Source: Faecalicatena contorta (GTDB lineage: Bacteria > Bacillota > Clostridia > Lachnospirales > Lachnospiraceae). Taken from it: 64,000 nucleotides of DNA. The first letter of the stretch is position 1. The number at the start of each line of letters is the position of its first letter. Below are positions 42,321-50,504 of the stretch, piece after piece. Location: assembly GCF_021531895.1 (NCBI RefSeq), contig NZ_JAFBIX010000007.1:1-64000 (forward strand). The letters run 5' to 3'. The position numbers and the translations under genes are program-made. The notes under the pieces are model-generated. The model worked only from the letters and a program-made list of their open reading frames with translations, was not told the DNA's origin and ran no database searches.

Positions 42321-43589
42321 TTATGACCTCTTTTCAAGAATTTGTCTGGGAATCTGAATGGTAAATGTAGTTTTGCCAGGGCGGGAAGTAAGGTCTATCT
42401 TTCCATTCAGCTGGTTTTCGACCAGATCTTGTACTAGATTCAGTCCCAATCCTCGATTGACTTCCCCAGTTGTAAAATTAATCTTTGTAGAAAATCCAGG
42501 ATGAAAAACTTCGTTAATATATTCTTCTTTGATACCGGGACCTTGATCGGTAACTTCAAATGTGCAGAAGTCTGAATTGGAAGTCTGAGATACTAAGATT
42601 GTCACACAAGACTCGGTAGCAGCTTCTATAGCATTATTAAATAGATTCCGGAAGACAGACATCAGTGCGTATTGCTTGTCTGTATAAAAATTATCGGAAC
42701 ATCTGGCAGATAAGGAAAGTTCTTTTCCCTGTTCTCTTGCTGTCAGAGTGACAGAGTCTTTTAATAGTGTAAGAAGGTCTTCCAGATACATTCCATCGCT
42801 TTGAAATTCCTGGTCAAGCGCTTCAGATATTCCACGTAAGATCAACAAATATTCCTTTTTGATTTCATGGATATCTTTTGCCACTGACAGAGCAGATGAA
42901 GAGATTTCCGGATCTGTGTCAGATGCTTTTAGTTTTTCAAATAATCGATAAGAAGTGTTCATAGTCTCTTCGATAAGCGAGGTATTCTTGCGCATCCAGA
43001 CCATTTCCCCATTTAATTTGGATATCAACAGAAGAAGGCGCTTGTAGCGATCTTCATGTTCTTGCTGTAAAAGTAATAACTTATATCGATCAAAAATGGT
43101 CAGGACGCACCAGATGACCAATGTACGCAGACAAGCGACCAATAAGATACTAAGTTGTGTCTTAACTGTTAAAGCATCATTTTGCATACGTAAAAAAAGT
43201 TCCGTAAAATTTGCTGTGTAGTCAATGAATATCAGTGGCAGAACAACCAATATTCTTGATAGGGTTCGATTCTTCAGCCAGTGCGTGTACAGGCAGAGAA
43301 GAAGACCGTAACAGATGTAAAATCCTGTCTCCGGGAAAAAAGAGGCTATACTTCCATCCAGCGTTCCCGATTGAAACCAGTTCATCAGTACACGCAAGGC
43401 GAATACGCCAAATGCAGAACAAAAAGTAACGGGAATCAGGGGGAAGTTCTCTGTCAAAAAGAAAAAGACAGGAATAAAAATAATGGCAATAGAAATCTTA
43501 AAATCTGCAATAAAAAGATTCATGCTAAGCTGTGCAGCCAGTATGATAAATATACTATAATACAAAGTTTTATTCAGTTTGTGATTCAT
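42321..43589 (-). CDS. GHKL sensor histidine kinase (GlnK-like)
   Basis: A 422-residue membrane kinase. About six hydrophobic N-terminal segments (to about residue 180) lead to a coiled coil and a dimerisation helix with a likely phospho-acceptor His in DIHEIKKEYLLILRGISEAL. The ATPase domain has N box SVFRNLFNNAIEAA, G1 EVTDQGPGIKEEYI and G2 NRGLGLNLVQDLV. GGGG precedes ATG 43589. Paired with the YcbB-type regulator, as in Bacillus GlnK/GlnL; the signal is unknown. Confidence 0.88.
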   Translation of the reverse strand: MNHKLNKTLYYSIFIILAAQLSMNLFIADFKISIAIIFIPVFFFLTENFPLIPVTFCSAFGVFALRVLMNWFQSGTLDGSIASFFPETGFYICYGLLLCLYTHWLKNRTLSRILVVLPLIFIDYTANFTELFLRMQNDALTVKTQLSILLVACLRTLVIWCVLTIFDRYKLLLLQQEHEDRYKRLLLLISKLNGEMVWMRKNTSLIEETMNTSYRLFEKLKASDTDPEISSSALSVAKDIHEIKKEYLLILRGISEALDQEFQSDGMYLEDLLTLLKDSVTLTAREQGKELSLSARCSDNFYTDKQYALMSVFRNLFNNAIEAATESCVTILVSQTSNSDFCTFEVTDQGPGIKEEYINEVFHPGFSTKINFTTGEVNRGLGLNLVQDLVENQLNGKIDLTSRPGKTTFTIQIPRQILEKRS

Positions 43590-43739
43590 GACATACCCCA
43601 AATCGTCAATATAAATCCATAGTTATTTATATTTACTATAACTTTTTTGGCGCTTTTTGTATAGAGAAAATTGAATGGAAAAGCACAAAAGAAATTAAAT
43701 TTACATAAACTATATTAAATACGCTTAGAGGTGCTTTCC

Positions 43740-44357
43740 TTGAAATCATTTCCCCAACCCCTCACTGCAGCGGAAGAAAGAGAATATCTGCAAAAATATA
43801 CGGAGGGTGATCTTGAAGCGAAACATATCTTAGTCGAGCGGAATCTGCGCCTCGTCGCTCATATCGTGAAAAAATATCAGTCTTATGAAGAAGAGGCGGA
43901 AGACCTATTATCCATCGGAACTATTGGACTTATCAAAGCGGTCGTAACATTTAATCCAGAAAAATGTGTTCGATTAGGGACATATGCGGCACGCTGTATT
44001 GAAAATGAAATCTTGATGTATCTTCGGGCCAAAAAAAAATCATCCAAAGAAATATCCTTGTATGAACCTATAGGAACCGACAGAGAAGGAAATGAAATTC
44101 AGCTTTTTGATATTATTGAGACAGAAGAGACAGATGCACATAAAAAAGTAGAACTAAGTGATGATATTCAGATATTATATGAGCGGGTAGAGTCAGAATT
44201 GTCACCAAGAGAAAGACTGGTATTGAAAATGCGGTATGGATTGTATAACGGAGAAGAGTATACACAGCGGGAGATTGCTAAGCAGTTAGGCATCTCTCGT
44301 TCTTATGTTTCAAGAATTGAAAAAAGTGCTATCGAAAAATTGCGAGGATATTTTTAA
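43740..44357 (+). CDS. sigK: Sporulation sigma factor SigK
   Basis: A 205-residue sigma-70 family factor of late mother-cell sporulation. Region 2 reads EAKHILVERNLRLVAHIVKKYQ...DLLSIGTIGLIKAVVTFNPEKCVRLGTYAARCIENEILMYLR and region 4 LSPRERLVLKMRYGL..YTQREIAKQLGISRSYVSRIEKSAIEKL. TTG 43740 lies 6 bases after GAGGTG. The protein starts MKSFPQPLTAAEE with no pro-sequence, as in Clostridioides difficile, and the frame is not split by a skin-type element. An in-frame stop at 43716 rules out a longer N-terminus. Confidence 0.93.
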   Translation: MKSFPQPLTAAEEREYLQKYTEGDLEAKHILVERNLRLVAHIVKKYQSYEEEAEDLLSIGTIGLIKAVVTFNPEKCVRLGTYAARCIENEILMYLRAKKKSSKEISLYEPIGTDREGNEIQLFDIIETEETDAHKKVELSDDIQILYERVESELSPRERLVLKMRYGLYNGEEYTQREIAKQLGISRSYVSRIEKSAIEKLRGYF

Positions 44358-44373
44358 AAAGGGACATTGCACT

Positions 44374-44406
44374 GGGGACGGGGTTTTTGAAAAAACCCCC
44401 GTCCCC
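44374..44406. terminator. GC-rich hairpin after sigK
   Basis: GGGGACGGGG plus TTTTT (44374-44388) pairs with AAAAA plus CCCCGTCCCC (to 44406), with one bulged C. It probably ends sigK transcription; it resembles the hairpin at 38114 in its GGGGAC start. Confidence 0.6.
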
Positions 44407-44408
44407 GA

Positions 44409-44437
44409 TTCACAAATCCGAAAAGAGATGTTATAAT
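44409..44437 (+). promoter_or_regulatory. Promoter of the FadR-type regulator
   Basis: TTCACA (44409-44414), 17-base spacer, TATAAT (44432-44437), about 45 bases before the RBS. Confidence 0.6.
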
Positions 44438-44489
44438 ATGGGATATGTGAAATTTATGAGATATTTCGATACGAAAGGTGAATTTATGT

Positions 44490-45206
44490 ATGGGAAGTAA
44501 CAATCTTTTTGCGGAATTGCCAAAGGGATCTATCTCTGAGATTATTATACAGAGAATTACGGATGCTTTGATCAGTGGGGAATTAAAGCCGGGCGATAAG
44601 ATTCCGACAGAAATTGAATTTAGTGAGAAGCTTGGTGTAAGCCGCAATGCGATCCGGGAAGCGATTAAGGTGCTGGTCGCATTTGGAGTGTTGGAGATAC
44701 GGCGTTCAGAAGGAACTTTTGTTGTTGAAGAATATAATAACAAATTATTGGATCCGTTGTTGTATGGATTGATTTTGTCTGAGCATTCGATGGAGGAACT
44801 TCTGGAGGTGAAGATTGCGGTGGCCAATTCAGTGCTGTATCTTGCGATCTTGAATGCTTCGGATGATGATATCCGTCAGTTGAGACAACTTGGTTTGGAA
44901 TTTAAACGGATCATGAATGAGGCGCCGGCGGATATTGAGAAGATGTATCAGGCGAGTAAGCGTTTTAATGAATATTTGAGTGAAATATCTCAGAATAGGA
45001 TGTTATATCAGTTGGACAGCATTATCCGTAAGATTGCATCATTTACAAGGCACAAAGCGATAGAAGTGTCGGTTGAGAGAAATCAGCTGAATGCACTCCC
45101 GGATAATTATCTGAAAGAGGTAGACATATTGGAAGCGAGAGATAAAAGTGCAATTGCAGCCTTTATGGATGAAAGATTAAAATTATGGCAGGATTTGCTG
45201 TTGTGA
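44490..45206 (+). CDS. FadR-type GntR transcription regulator
   Basis: A 238-residue regulator. The winged helix (residues 10-75) is SEIIIQRITDALISGELKPGDKIPTEIEFSEKLGVSRNAIREAIKVLVAFGVLEIRRSEGTFV. The C-terminal FCD-like all-helical domain should bind an organic acid and a metal. ATG 44490 is 9 bases from AAAGGTG; GTG 44478 lies inside that RBS. It precedes the acyl-phosphate operon, and a palindrome overlapping that operon's -10 is the likely operator. Confidence 0.9.
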   Translation: MGSNNLFAELPKGSISEIIIQRITDALISGELKPGDKIPTEIEFSEKLGVSRNAIREAIKVLVAFGVLEIRRSEGTFVVEEYNNKLLDPLLYGLILSEHSMEELLEVKIAVANSVLYLAILNASDDDIRQLRQLGLEFKRIMNEAPADIEKMYQASKRFNEYLSEISQNRMLYQLDSIIRKIASFTRHKAIEVSVERNQLNALPDNYLKEVDILEARDKSAIAAFMDERLKLWQDLLL

Positions 45207-45240
45207 GAAAGATTGGTAAAAATTTATCAAATACGTTAAA

Positions 45241-45308
45241 ATATCAACAAAATGAGGTTGTGTTTTTTGTATAGTTTACACAAAAAACCAACCTCATTTT
45301 GTTGATAT
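45241..45308. terminator. 29-bp hairpin between regulator and operon
   Basis: A perfect 20-bp outer stem (45241-45260 with 45289-45308), one bulged T, and a 9-bp inner stem (GTTTTTTGT 45262-45270 with ACAAAAAAC 45280-45288). The loop is 45271-45279. It may terminate the regulator transcript on either strand or act as a regulatory structure. Confidence 0.65.
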
Positions 45309-45315
45309 ATGCCGA

Positions 45316-45344
45316 TTGAAATAGAACGTACAATGTAGTACATT
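45316..45344 (+). promoter_or_regulatory. Operon promoter with overlapping palindromic operator
   Basis: TTGAAA (45316-45321), 17-base spacer, TACATT (45339-45344). The palindrome AATGTA-G-TACATT (45332-45344) covers the -10. A regulator bound there would block transcription; the FadR-type protein next door is the obvious candidate. Confidence 0.6.
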
Positions 45345-45384
45345 AAACATACAATGATGGAACGATTTTAAGGAGGCAATAAGA

Positions 45385-46752
45385 ATGGAAGCAAAAGAAT
45401 ATGTATTGGATCTGATTCAAAAAGGAAGAGCAGCACAGCAGGAATTTGAGCAGTTCTCACAGGAAGATGTAGATAAAGCTGTACGCGCGATCGGAAAAAT
45501 TATCTATGACAATGGCGAAATGTTGGCAAAGATGGCTGTAGAAGAGACACGTATGGGAGTCTATGAGGATAAGATTAAAAAGAACAAAGGAAAATCAAAG
45601 GCTGTATGGAACAAATTAAAAGGTGTTAAGAGCCGTGGAATTATTGAATACGTGGAAGAGGAAGGCATTGTAAAAGTTGCAAAGCCAATTGGTGTTATTG
45701 GAGCTGTTTCTCCGACAACGAACCCTACCATGACTCCAATGCAGAATGCCATGATCGCATTGAAGGGGGGTAATGCAATCATCGTCGGACCACATCCACG
45801 TGCAAAGAAAACAGGGGTTGAAACTGTAAATCTTATGAGAGAGGCATTAAAGTCTGTAGGAGCTCCTGAGGATCTGATCCAGATTATCCCAGAACCAACC
45901 GTAGAACTGTCTGGCTTGTTGATGTCCGAGTGTGACGCTTGTATTTCTACAGGAGGTCCAGGAATGGTAAAGGCTGCGTATAAGAGTGGAAAACCGGCAT
46001 TTGGTGTAGGAGCTGGAAATGTACAGACGCTGGTAGATACAGATGCGGATATTGCAGCAGTCGCAAAGAAAGTTGCCACAAGCCGTACTTATGATAATGG
46101 TGTTCTTTGTACTTGCGAACAGTGTGTACATATCCCGGCATCCAAACATGATGAGATGGTAGAAGAACTGGTAAAACAGGGTGCTTATTATATCAACAAA
46201 CCAGAAGATGTTGAGACACTTCGAAAAGGTCTGTTCCCGAATGGTGTAATCAACAAAGACGCAGTAGGTGCTTCTGCAACATTTATCGCTGAGCTGGTAG
46301 GCCTGGAAGTTCCGGCGGATACAAGATTTTTACTGGTAGAGATTGAAAAATCTGGAGCAGAAGAGTGCCTTGCAAAAGAAAAACTGTGTCCGGTTCTGGC
46401 AATCAACAGCTATGATACCTGGGAAGAAGCAGTAGATAAGGCTGTCACAAACCTGAAAAATGAAGGAGCAGGCCACAGTGCCGTTGTTCATTCTAATACA
46501 AAAGAACATGTCGAGTATGCAGCAGAATTACTTCCGGTATCCCGTATTGGTGTAAACATGATCGGTTCTTCCGGACTTGGCGGTGGATTTGACAATGGTC
46601 TGAATCCAACAGCAACACTTGGATGCGGAACCTGGGGCAATAACTCCCTCAGCGAGAACTTATGGTGGAATCATCTTGTAAATATTGCAAGAATCGCATA
46701 TGTATTGCCAGATAAGCCGATCCCGACAGATGAAGAGATCTGGGCTGAGTAG
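45385..46752 (+). CDS. CoA-acylating aldehyde dehydrogenase
   Basis: A 455-residue ALDH-fold enzyme of the acylating group (SucD/SauS/EutE-like), oxidising an aldehyde with NAD(P) and CoA to acyl-CoA. GVIGAVSPTTNPTMTPMQNAMIALKGGNAIIVGPHPRAKK is the cofactor region. The catalytic Cys is Cys242 in YDNGVLCTCEQC, and GGGFDNGLNPTATLGCGTWGNNSLSENL is near the C-terminus. AGGAGG precedes the ATG. No microcompartment shell genes are nearby. The aldehyde substrate cannot be named from sequence; succinate semialdehyde and sulfoacetaldehyde are possibilities. Confidence 0.88.
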   Translation: MEAKEYVLDLIQKGRAAQQEFEQFSQEDVDKAVRAIGKIIYDNGEMLAKMAVEETRMGVYEDKIKKNKGKSKAVWNKLKGVKSRGIIEYVEEEGIVKVAKPIGVIGAVSPTTNPTMTPMQNAMIALKGGNAIIVGPHPRAKKTGVETVNLMREALKSVGAPEDLIQIIPEPTVELSGLLMSECDACISTGGPGMVKAAYKSGKPAFGVGAGNVQTLVDTDADIAAVAKKVATSRTYDNGVLCTCEQCVHIPASKHDEMVEELVKQGAYYINKPEDVETLRKGLFPNGVINKDAVGASATFIAELVGLEVPADTRFLLVEIEKSGAEECLAKEKLCPVLAINSYDTWEEAVDKAVTNLKNEGAGHSAVVHSNTKEHVEYAAELLPVSRIGVNMIGSSGLGGGFDNGLNPTATLGCGTWGNNSLSENLWWNHLVNIARIAYVLPDKPIPTDEEIWAE

Positions 46753-46766
46753 ATTGGAGACATGTT

Positions 46767-47684
46767 ATGATTCGTAGTTTTAAAGAGTTAATTGAAAAAG
46801 TACAGAATGGGGAGCCACAGACTTTGTCTGTGGCTGTTGCCCAGGATGCAGATGTTCTGTTGTCTGTCTGGAATGCATACCAGAATCGGATCATTCAAGG
46901 GGCATACCTGGTAGGAAATGAAAAAGAAATAAGAGAAATCGCGAAAGAACAGGGAATTGACCTGTCTAAATTTGAAATTGTAAATGAAGAAGAAAAGCCG
47001 GAAGCATGTGCAGCTGCAATTAAGCTGGTAAGAGAAGGGAAAGCATCCCTTCCGATGAAAGGATTCGTAGATACTTCGGTTGCATTAAAGGCTTTATTGA
47101 ATAAAGAATACGGATTAAGAACCGGAAATCTGATCTGTCACGTAGGATTGATGGAAGTAGCAGGATTTGACCGTATGTTTTTGTTAAGTGATTCTGCCAT
47201 GACGATCGCGCCTACATTGGAACAGAAGGTAGATCTGATCAAGGCATGTACACAGATTGCACATGCTATGGGAAATGACAATCCGAAAGTGGCAGTTCTC
47301 TGCGCGGTAGAGAAGGTCAACCCTAAGATGCCGGCAACTCTGGATGCAGCAGAGCTTACCAGGATGAATGAAGAAGGAGAGATCACTGGATGTATGGTCA
47401 AAGGTCCTCTTGCCATGGATAACGCAGTATCTGTTGAAGCTGCGCGCCATAAGGGAATTGACCATCCGGTGGCTGGAAATGCGGATATTCTGATCACACC
47501 GGATATTGAGGCGGGAAATATTCTGAATAAATCTATGGAATATTTTGCAAAATGTGAAAAAGCCGGATGTATTATGGGTGCTGCAAAACCTATGGTTTTG
47601 ACATCCAGAGCAAGTTCGGATACATCCAAGATGAATTCTATTGCACTTGCTGTACTTGCTGCGCAGGCAGTGGGAAAGAATTAA
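46767..47684 (+). CDS. Phosphate acyltransferase (Ptb-like)
   Basis: A 305-residue enzyme of the phosphate acetyl/butyryltransferase family (VAVAQDADVLLSVWNAYQNRIIQGAYLVGNEKEI, LPMKGFVDTSVALKALL, KGPLAMDNAVS, PVAGNADILITPDIEAGNILNKSMEYFAKCEKAGCIMGAAKPMVLTSRASS). The last block is diagnostic. It exchanges CoA for phosphate, feeding the kinase downstream. It lies 14 bases after the aldehyde dehydrogenase gene. Confidence 0.92.
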   Translation: MIRSFKELIEKVQNGEPQTLSVAVAQDADVLLSVWNAYQNRIIQGAYLVGNEKEIREIAKEQGIDLSKFEIVNEEEKPEACAAAIKLVREGKASLPMKGFVDTSVALKALLNKEYGLRTGNLICHVGLMEVAGFDRMFLLSDSAMTIAPTLEQKVDLIKACTQIAHAMGNDNPKVAVLCAVEKVNPKMPATLDAAELTRMNEEGEITGCMVKGPLAMDNAVSVEAARHKGIDHPVAGNADILITPDIEAGNILNKSMEYFAKCEKAGCIMGAAKPMVLTSRASSDTSKMNSIALAVLAAQAVGKN

Positions 47685-47693
47685 GGAGGGCAT

Positions 47694-48803
47694 ATGTATC
47701 GAATTATTGTATTAAATCCTGGATCAACTTCTACAAAAGTTGCATTGTATGAGGATGATCAGAAGGTTTTTTCGGAGACAATTGATCATCCAGCCAAAGA
47801 TCTGGCGGTATTTCCGAATATTGTGGATCAACTTCCTTATCGCAAGGAGATCATTACAAAAACTTTGAAGGAAAAAGGTGTTGATCCGAGTACGGCAGAC
47901 GCATTTTCTGCAATCTGTACAGGACTATTGCCGATGGCAGGCGGTGTGTTCGAAGTAAATGAGAAAATGTATGAGCACGGGCAGATTGGGCCAGGAAGTA
48001 AGCATCCGGGAAATCTAGGCCCCCTTCTTGCAAAAGACTTTGCGGAAGAGTTTGGTGGACGTGCATTTATCGTTGATGCGAGCAGTGTTGATGAATTTGA
48101 AGAAGAAGCGCGTATGACAGGTTTTGTAGAACTGTTCCGTACCAGTCGTGGACATCCGCTGAATCAGCGCGCAGCAGCCAGAAGATATGCGGTTGATTGT
48201 CAAAAAGCTTACGAAGAATTGAATCTCGTTGTAGCGCATCTTGGTGGAGGAATCTCTGTCAGTGCACATTGTCAAGGAAAGATGGTAGATACCGTTGACA
48301 GTACACGTGGAGAGGGACGTATGGCTCCGACCAGAAGTGGCACCGCTCCACTTGCAGATGTAATTGAACTCTGTTATTCTGGAAAATATACGAAAAAGGA
48401 AATGCTTACGAAGGTAATGAAGACCGGTGGCTGGACGGCACATCTTGGAACGTCTGATGCCCGTGAAGTAGAGCAGAGAATTGAAGATGGCGATAGATTT
48501 GCAGAATTGGTATACCGGACAACGGCTTATCAGATTGCAAAAGATATTGCAGCGATGGCATCCGTTATGAAAGGAAAGGTTGATGCTATTATTTTGACCG
48601 GCGGAGTTGCCTATTCAGAGATGATGGTAAATATGCTGAAAGAGCGAGTTGAGTTCATTGCACCGGTTAAGGTATATCCGGGAGAATTTGAGATGGATGC
48701 ATTGGCTGCAGGCGCTCTTCGTGTACTCGAAGGCAGAGAAGAGCCGAAATCATATACCGGAGAACCTGTTTTTCCAGGGTTTGACGTTATATACAAGAAC
48801 TAG
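47694..48803 (+). CDS. buk: Butyrate-type carboxylate kinase
   Basis: A 369-residue ASKHA kinase of the butyrate kinase family (YRIIVLNPGSTSTKVALYEDDQKVF, GLLPMAGGVFEVNEKM, NLVVAHLGGGISVSAHCQGKMVDT, GGVAYSEMMVNMLKERVEF, FEMDALAAGALRVLEGRE). It makes ATP from acyl-phosphate, releasing the acid. In this operon the acid need not be butyrate; branched or substituted acids fit as well. GGAGG-type RBS. Confidence 0.9.
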   Translation: MYRIIVLNPGSTSTKVALYEDDQKVFSETIDHPAKDLAVFPNIVDQLPYRKEIITKTLKEKGVDPSTADAFSAICTGLLPMAGGVFEVNEKMYEHGQIGPGSKHPGNLGPLLAKDFAEEFGGRAFIVDASSVDEFEEEARMTGFVELFRTSRGHPLNQRAAARRYAVDCQKAYEELNLVVAHLGGGISVSAHCQGKMVDTVDSTRGEGRMAPTRSGTAPLADVIELCYSGKYTKKEMLTKVMKTGGWTAHLGTSDAREVEQRIEDGDRFAELVYRTTAYQIAKDIAAMASVMKGKVDAIILTGGVAYSEMMVNMLKERVEFIAPVKVYPGEFEMDALAAGALRVLEGREEPKSYTGEPVFPGFDVIYKN

Positions 48804-48826
48804 ATAAGAAACGAGGAGAAGGAACA

Positions 48827-50329
48827 TTGGACATTGGAATATGGAATCTGTTAGGAATTATACTGATTATAGCCATTATCATTGGCGTAGGTATCTATTC
48901 AGGAAGAATGGTATCGGATGCCTCAGATTTTGATACTGGTGGAGGAAAGGCAGGACCATGGATCGTGTGTGGAGCCATTATGGGAAGTCTGGTCAGTGGT
49001 CAGGCGACCATCGGGACTGCACAACTGGCTTTTGAATATGGAATGTCAGCCTGGTGGTTCACTTTAGGATCTGGAATTGGCTGCCTGATTCTGGCAATCG
49101 GGTATGTGATTCCATTACGGCACAGCGGCAGTATTACGTTGCTGGAAGTTATCGGAAAAGAATATGGCGCGAAGGCTGAATATGCAGGATCTGTATTGTG
49201 TTCCATTGGTATTTTTATCAGCGTGATTGCACAGGTATTGTCTAGCTGTGCACTTTTGACGACCATTTTTCATATGGATTTCTTGCCGGCAGCTATGATA
49301 TCTGTCGTAGTTATGATGATTTATGTGGTGTTCGGTGGTGCATGGGGCGCCGGAATGGGTGGAGTGGTAAAACTGATTCTGCTCTATGGCGCATCCATAT
49401 TGGGATTAGGAATTGTTCTGACGAACAGTCACGGAATCAGTGCTTTGGTTGATCAATTACGTGCGACACTTGTGGGAACGGATGTAGGAGAATTGGCTGG
49501 GATTACAGCTTCTGAAGATATGTCAGCAAGATATTTCAGTCTGTTTTCCAGAGGATTTTTGAAAGATATGGGTTCCGGCCTGTCACTTTTATTGGGAGTA
49601 CTGGCAACACAGACCTATGCCCAGGCAATCTGGTCCGCCAAAAGTGACAGTAAGGCAAGAAAAGGTGCCATGTTAAGTGCAGTACTTATTCCGCCGATTG
49701 GAATTGCATGTATATTTATTGGAATGTTTATGAGAAATCATTGCATGACGACGAATGAAATTGCAGCGCTTACAGAAGCGGGAAAGAGCATTCCGGAGGG
49801 AATGATTGAGATTGCAAGTTCTTCGCAGGTATTTCCGACGTTTGTTCTGCATTATATGCCAAAGTTTATCGGGGGAATAGTACTTGGTACACTGCTGGTT
49901 ACTGTTATCGCCGGAGGTGCGGGTCTGTCCCTTGGTGTGGCAACGATCTTGGTGAATGATATTTTCTGTAAGATATCAAAGCAGCTGGCGGATGTAAAGA
50001 AGAAGTTATATACAACAAGAGTTACGATTGTGGTCATTCTCTGTTGTGCAGCGGCAATTGCTCTGGTTGTTCCAGGAGCAATTATCAATGATTTTGGATT
50101 CTTGTCTATGGGAATTCGGGGAACAGTCGTATTTATTCCGCTTACCTGTGCTTTATTTGCCAAAGGGAAGGTGGCATCCTGGGCAGTGCTTGTCTCTATG
50201 GCCGCAGGACCAATTGCAGTGCTGGGCGGTAATCTTTTGGGGCTGCCGTTTGATTCCCTGTTTCTTGGAATCTTCGTATGTCTTGTGATTATCGGAGCCG
50301 GAGTTCTGGCACCTTCTAAAAATGCATAG
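48827..50329 (+). CDS. Sodium:solute symporter (SSS) family transporter
   Basis: A 500-residue polytopic protein with about 13 helices. GRMVSDASDFDTGGGKAGPWIVCGAIMGSLVSGQATIGTAQLAF is the sodium-binding TM1-like block of the SSS family, and VLATQTYAQAIWSAKSDSKARKGAML is also conserved. The start is TTG 48827 after GGAGAAGG. It presumably imports the substrate (or exports the product) of the three preceding enzymes, 24 bases after the kinase gene. Confidence 0.9.
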   Translation: MDIGIWNLLGIILIIAIIIGVGIYSGRMVSDASDFDTGGGKAGPWIVCGAIMGSLVSGQATIGTAQLAFEYGMSAWWFTLGSGIGCLILAIGYVIPLRHSGSITLLEVIGKEYGAKAEYAGSVLCSIGIFISVIAQVLSSCALLTTIFHMDFLPAAMISVVVMMIYVVFGGAWGAGMGGVVKLILLYGASILGLGIVLTNSHGISALVDQLRATLVGTDVGELAGITASEDMSARYFSLFSRGFLKDMGSGLSLLLGVLATQTYAQAIWSAKSDSKARKGAMLSAVLIPPIGIACIFIGMFMRNHCMTTNEIAALTEAGKSIPEGMIEIASSSQVFPTFVLHYMPKFIGGIVLGTLLVTVIAGGAGLSLGVATILVNDIFCKISKQLADVKKKLYTTRVTIVVILCCAAAIALVVPGAIINDFGFLSMGIRGTVVFIPLTCALFAKGKVASWAVLVSMAAGPIAVLGGNLLGLPFDSLFLGIFVCLVIIGAGVLAPSKNA

Positions 50330-50366
50330 AATCATATAAAAAAATAATTGACATTGCTGAATGATT

Positions 50367-50421
50367 GGGATAAGATGGATTCACATTTATGATAAGAGAA
50401 TCCTCTTATCCCGATTTTTTT
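50367..50421 (+). terminator. Terminator of the acyl-phosphate operon
   Basis: GGGATAAGA (50367-50375) pairs with TCTTATCCC (50404-50412). Inner GGATT/AATCC pairs and a following run of seven T bases complete it. Confidence 0.85.
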
Positions 50422-50504
50422 CTAGATAAAAATCTTATCGGACTGTTTCGGTCCAAATCATCCAAAGTATAATTTGATAATTGCAAAGAGAAAGGAGTGC
50501 GTAA

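Noticed and set aside
50348-50376. TTGACA-17-TAAGAT promoter for comM
   Set aside because: The -10 lies in the 5' arm of the preceding operon's terminator; it may be real but cannot be told apart from chance.
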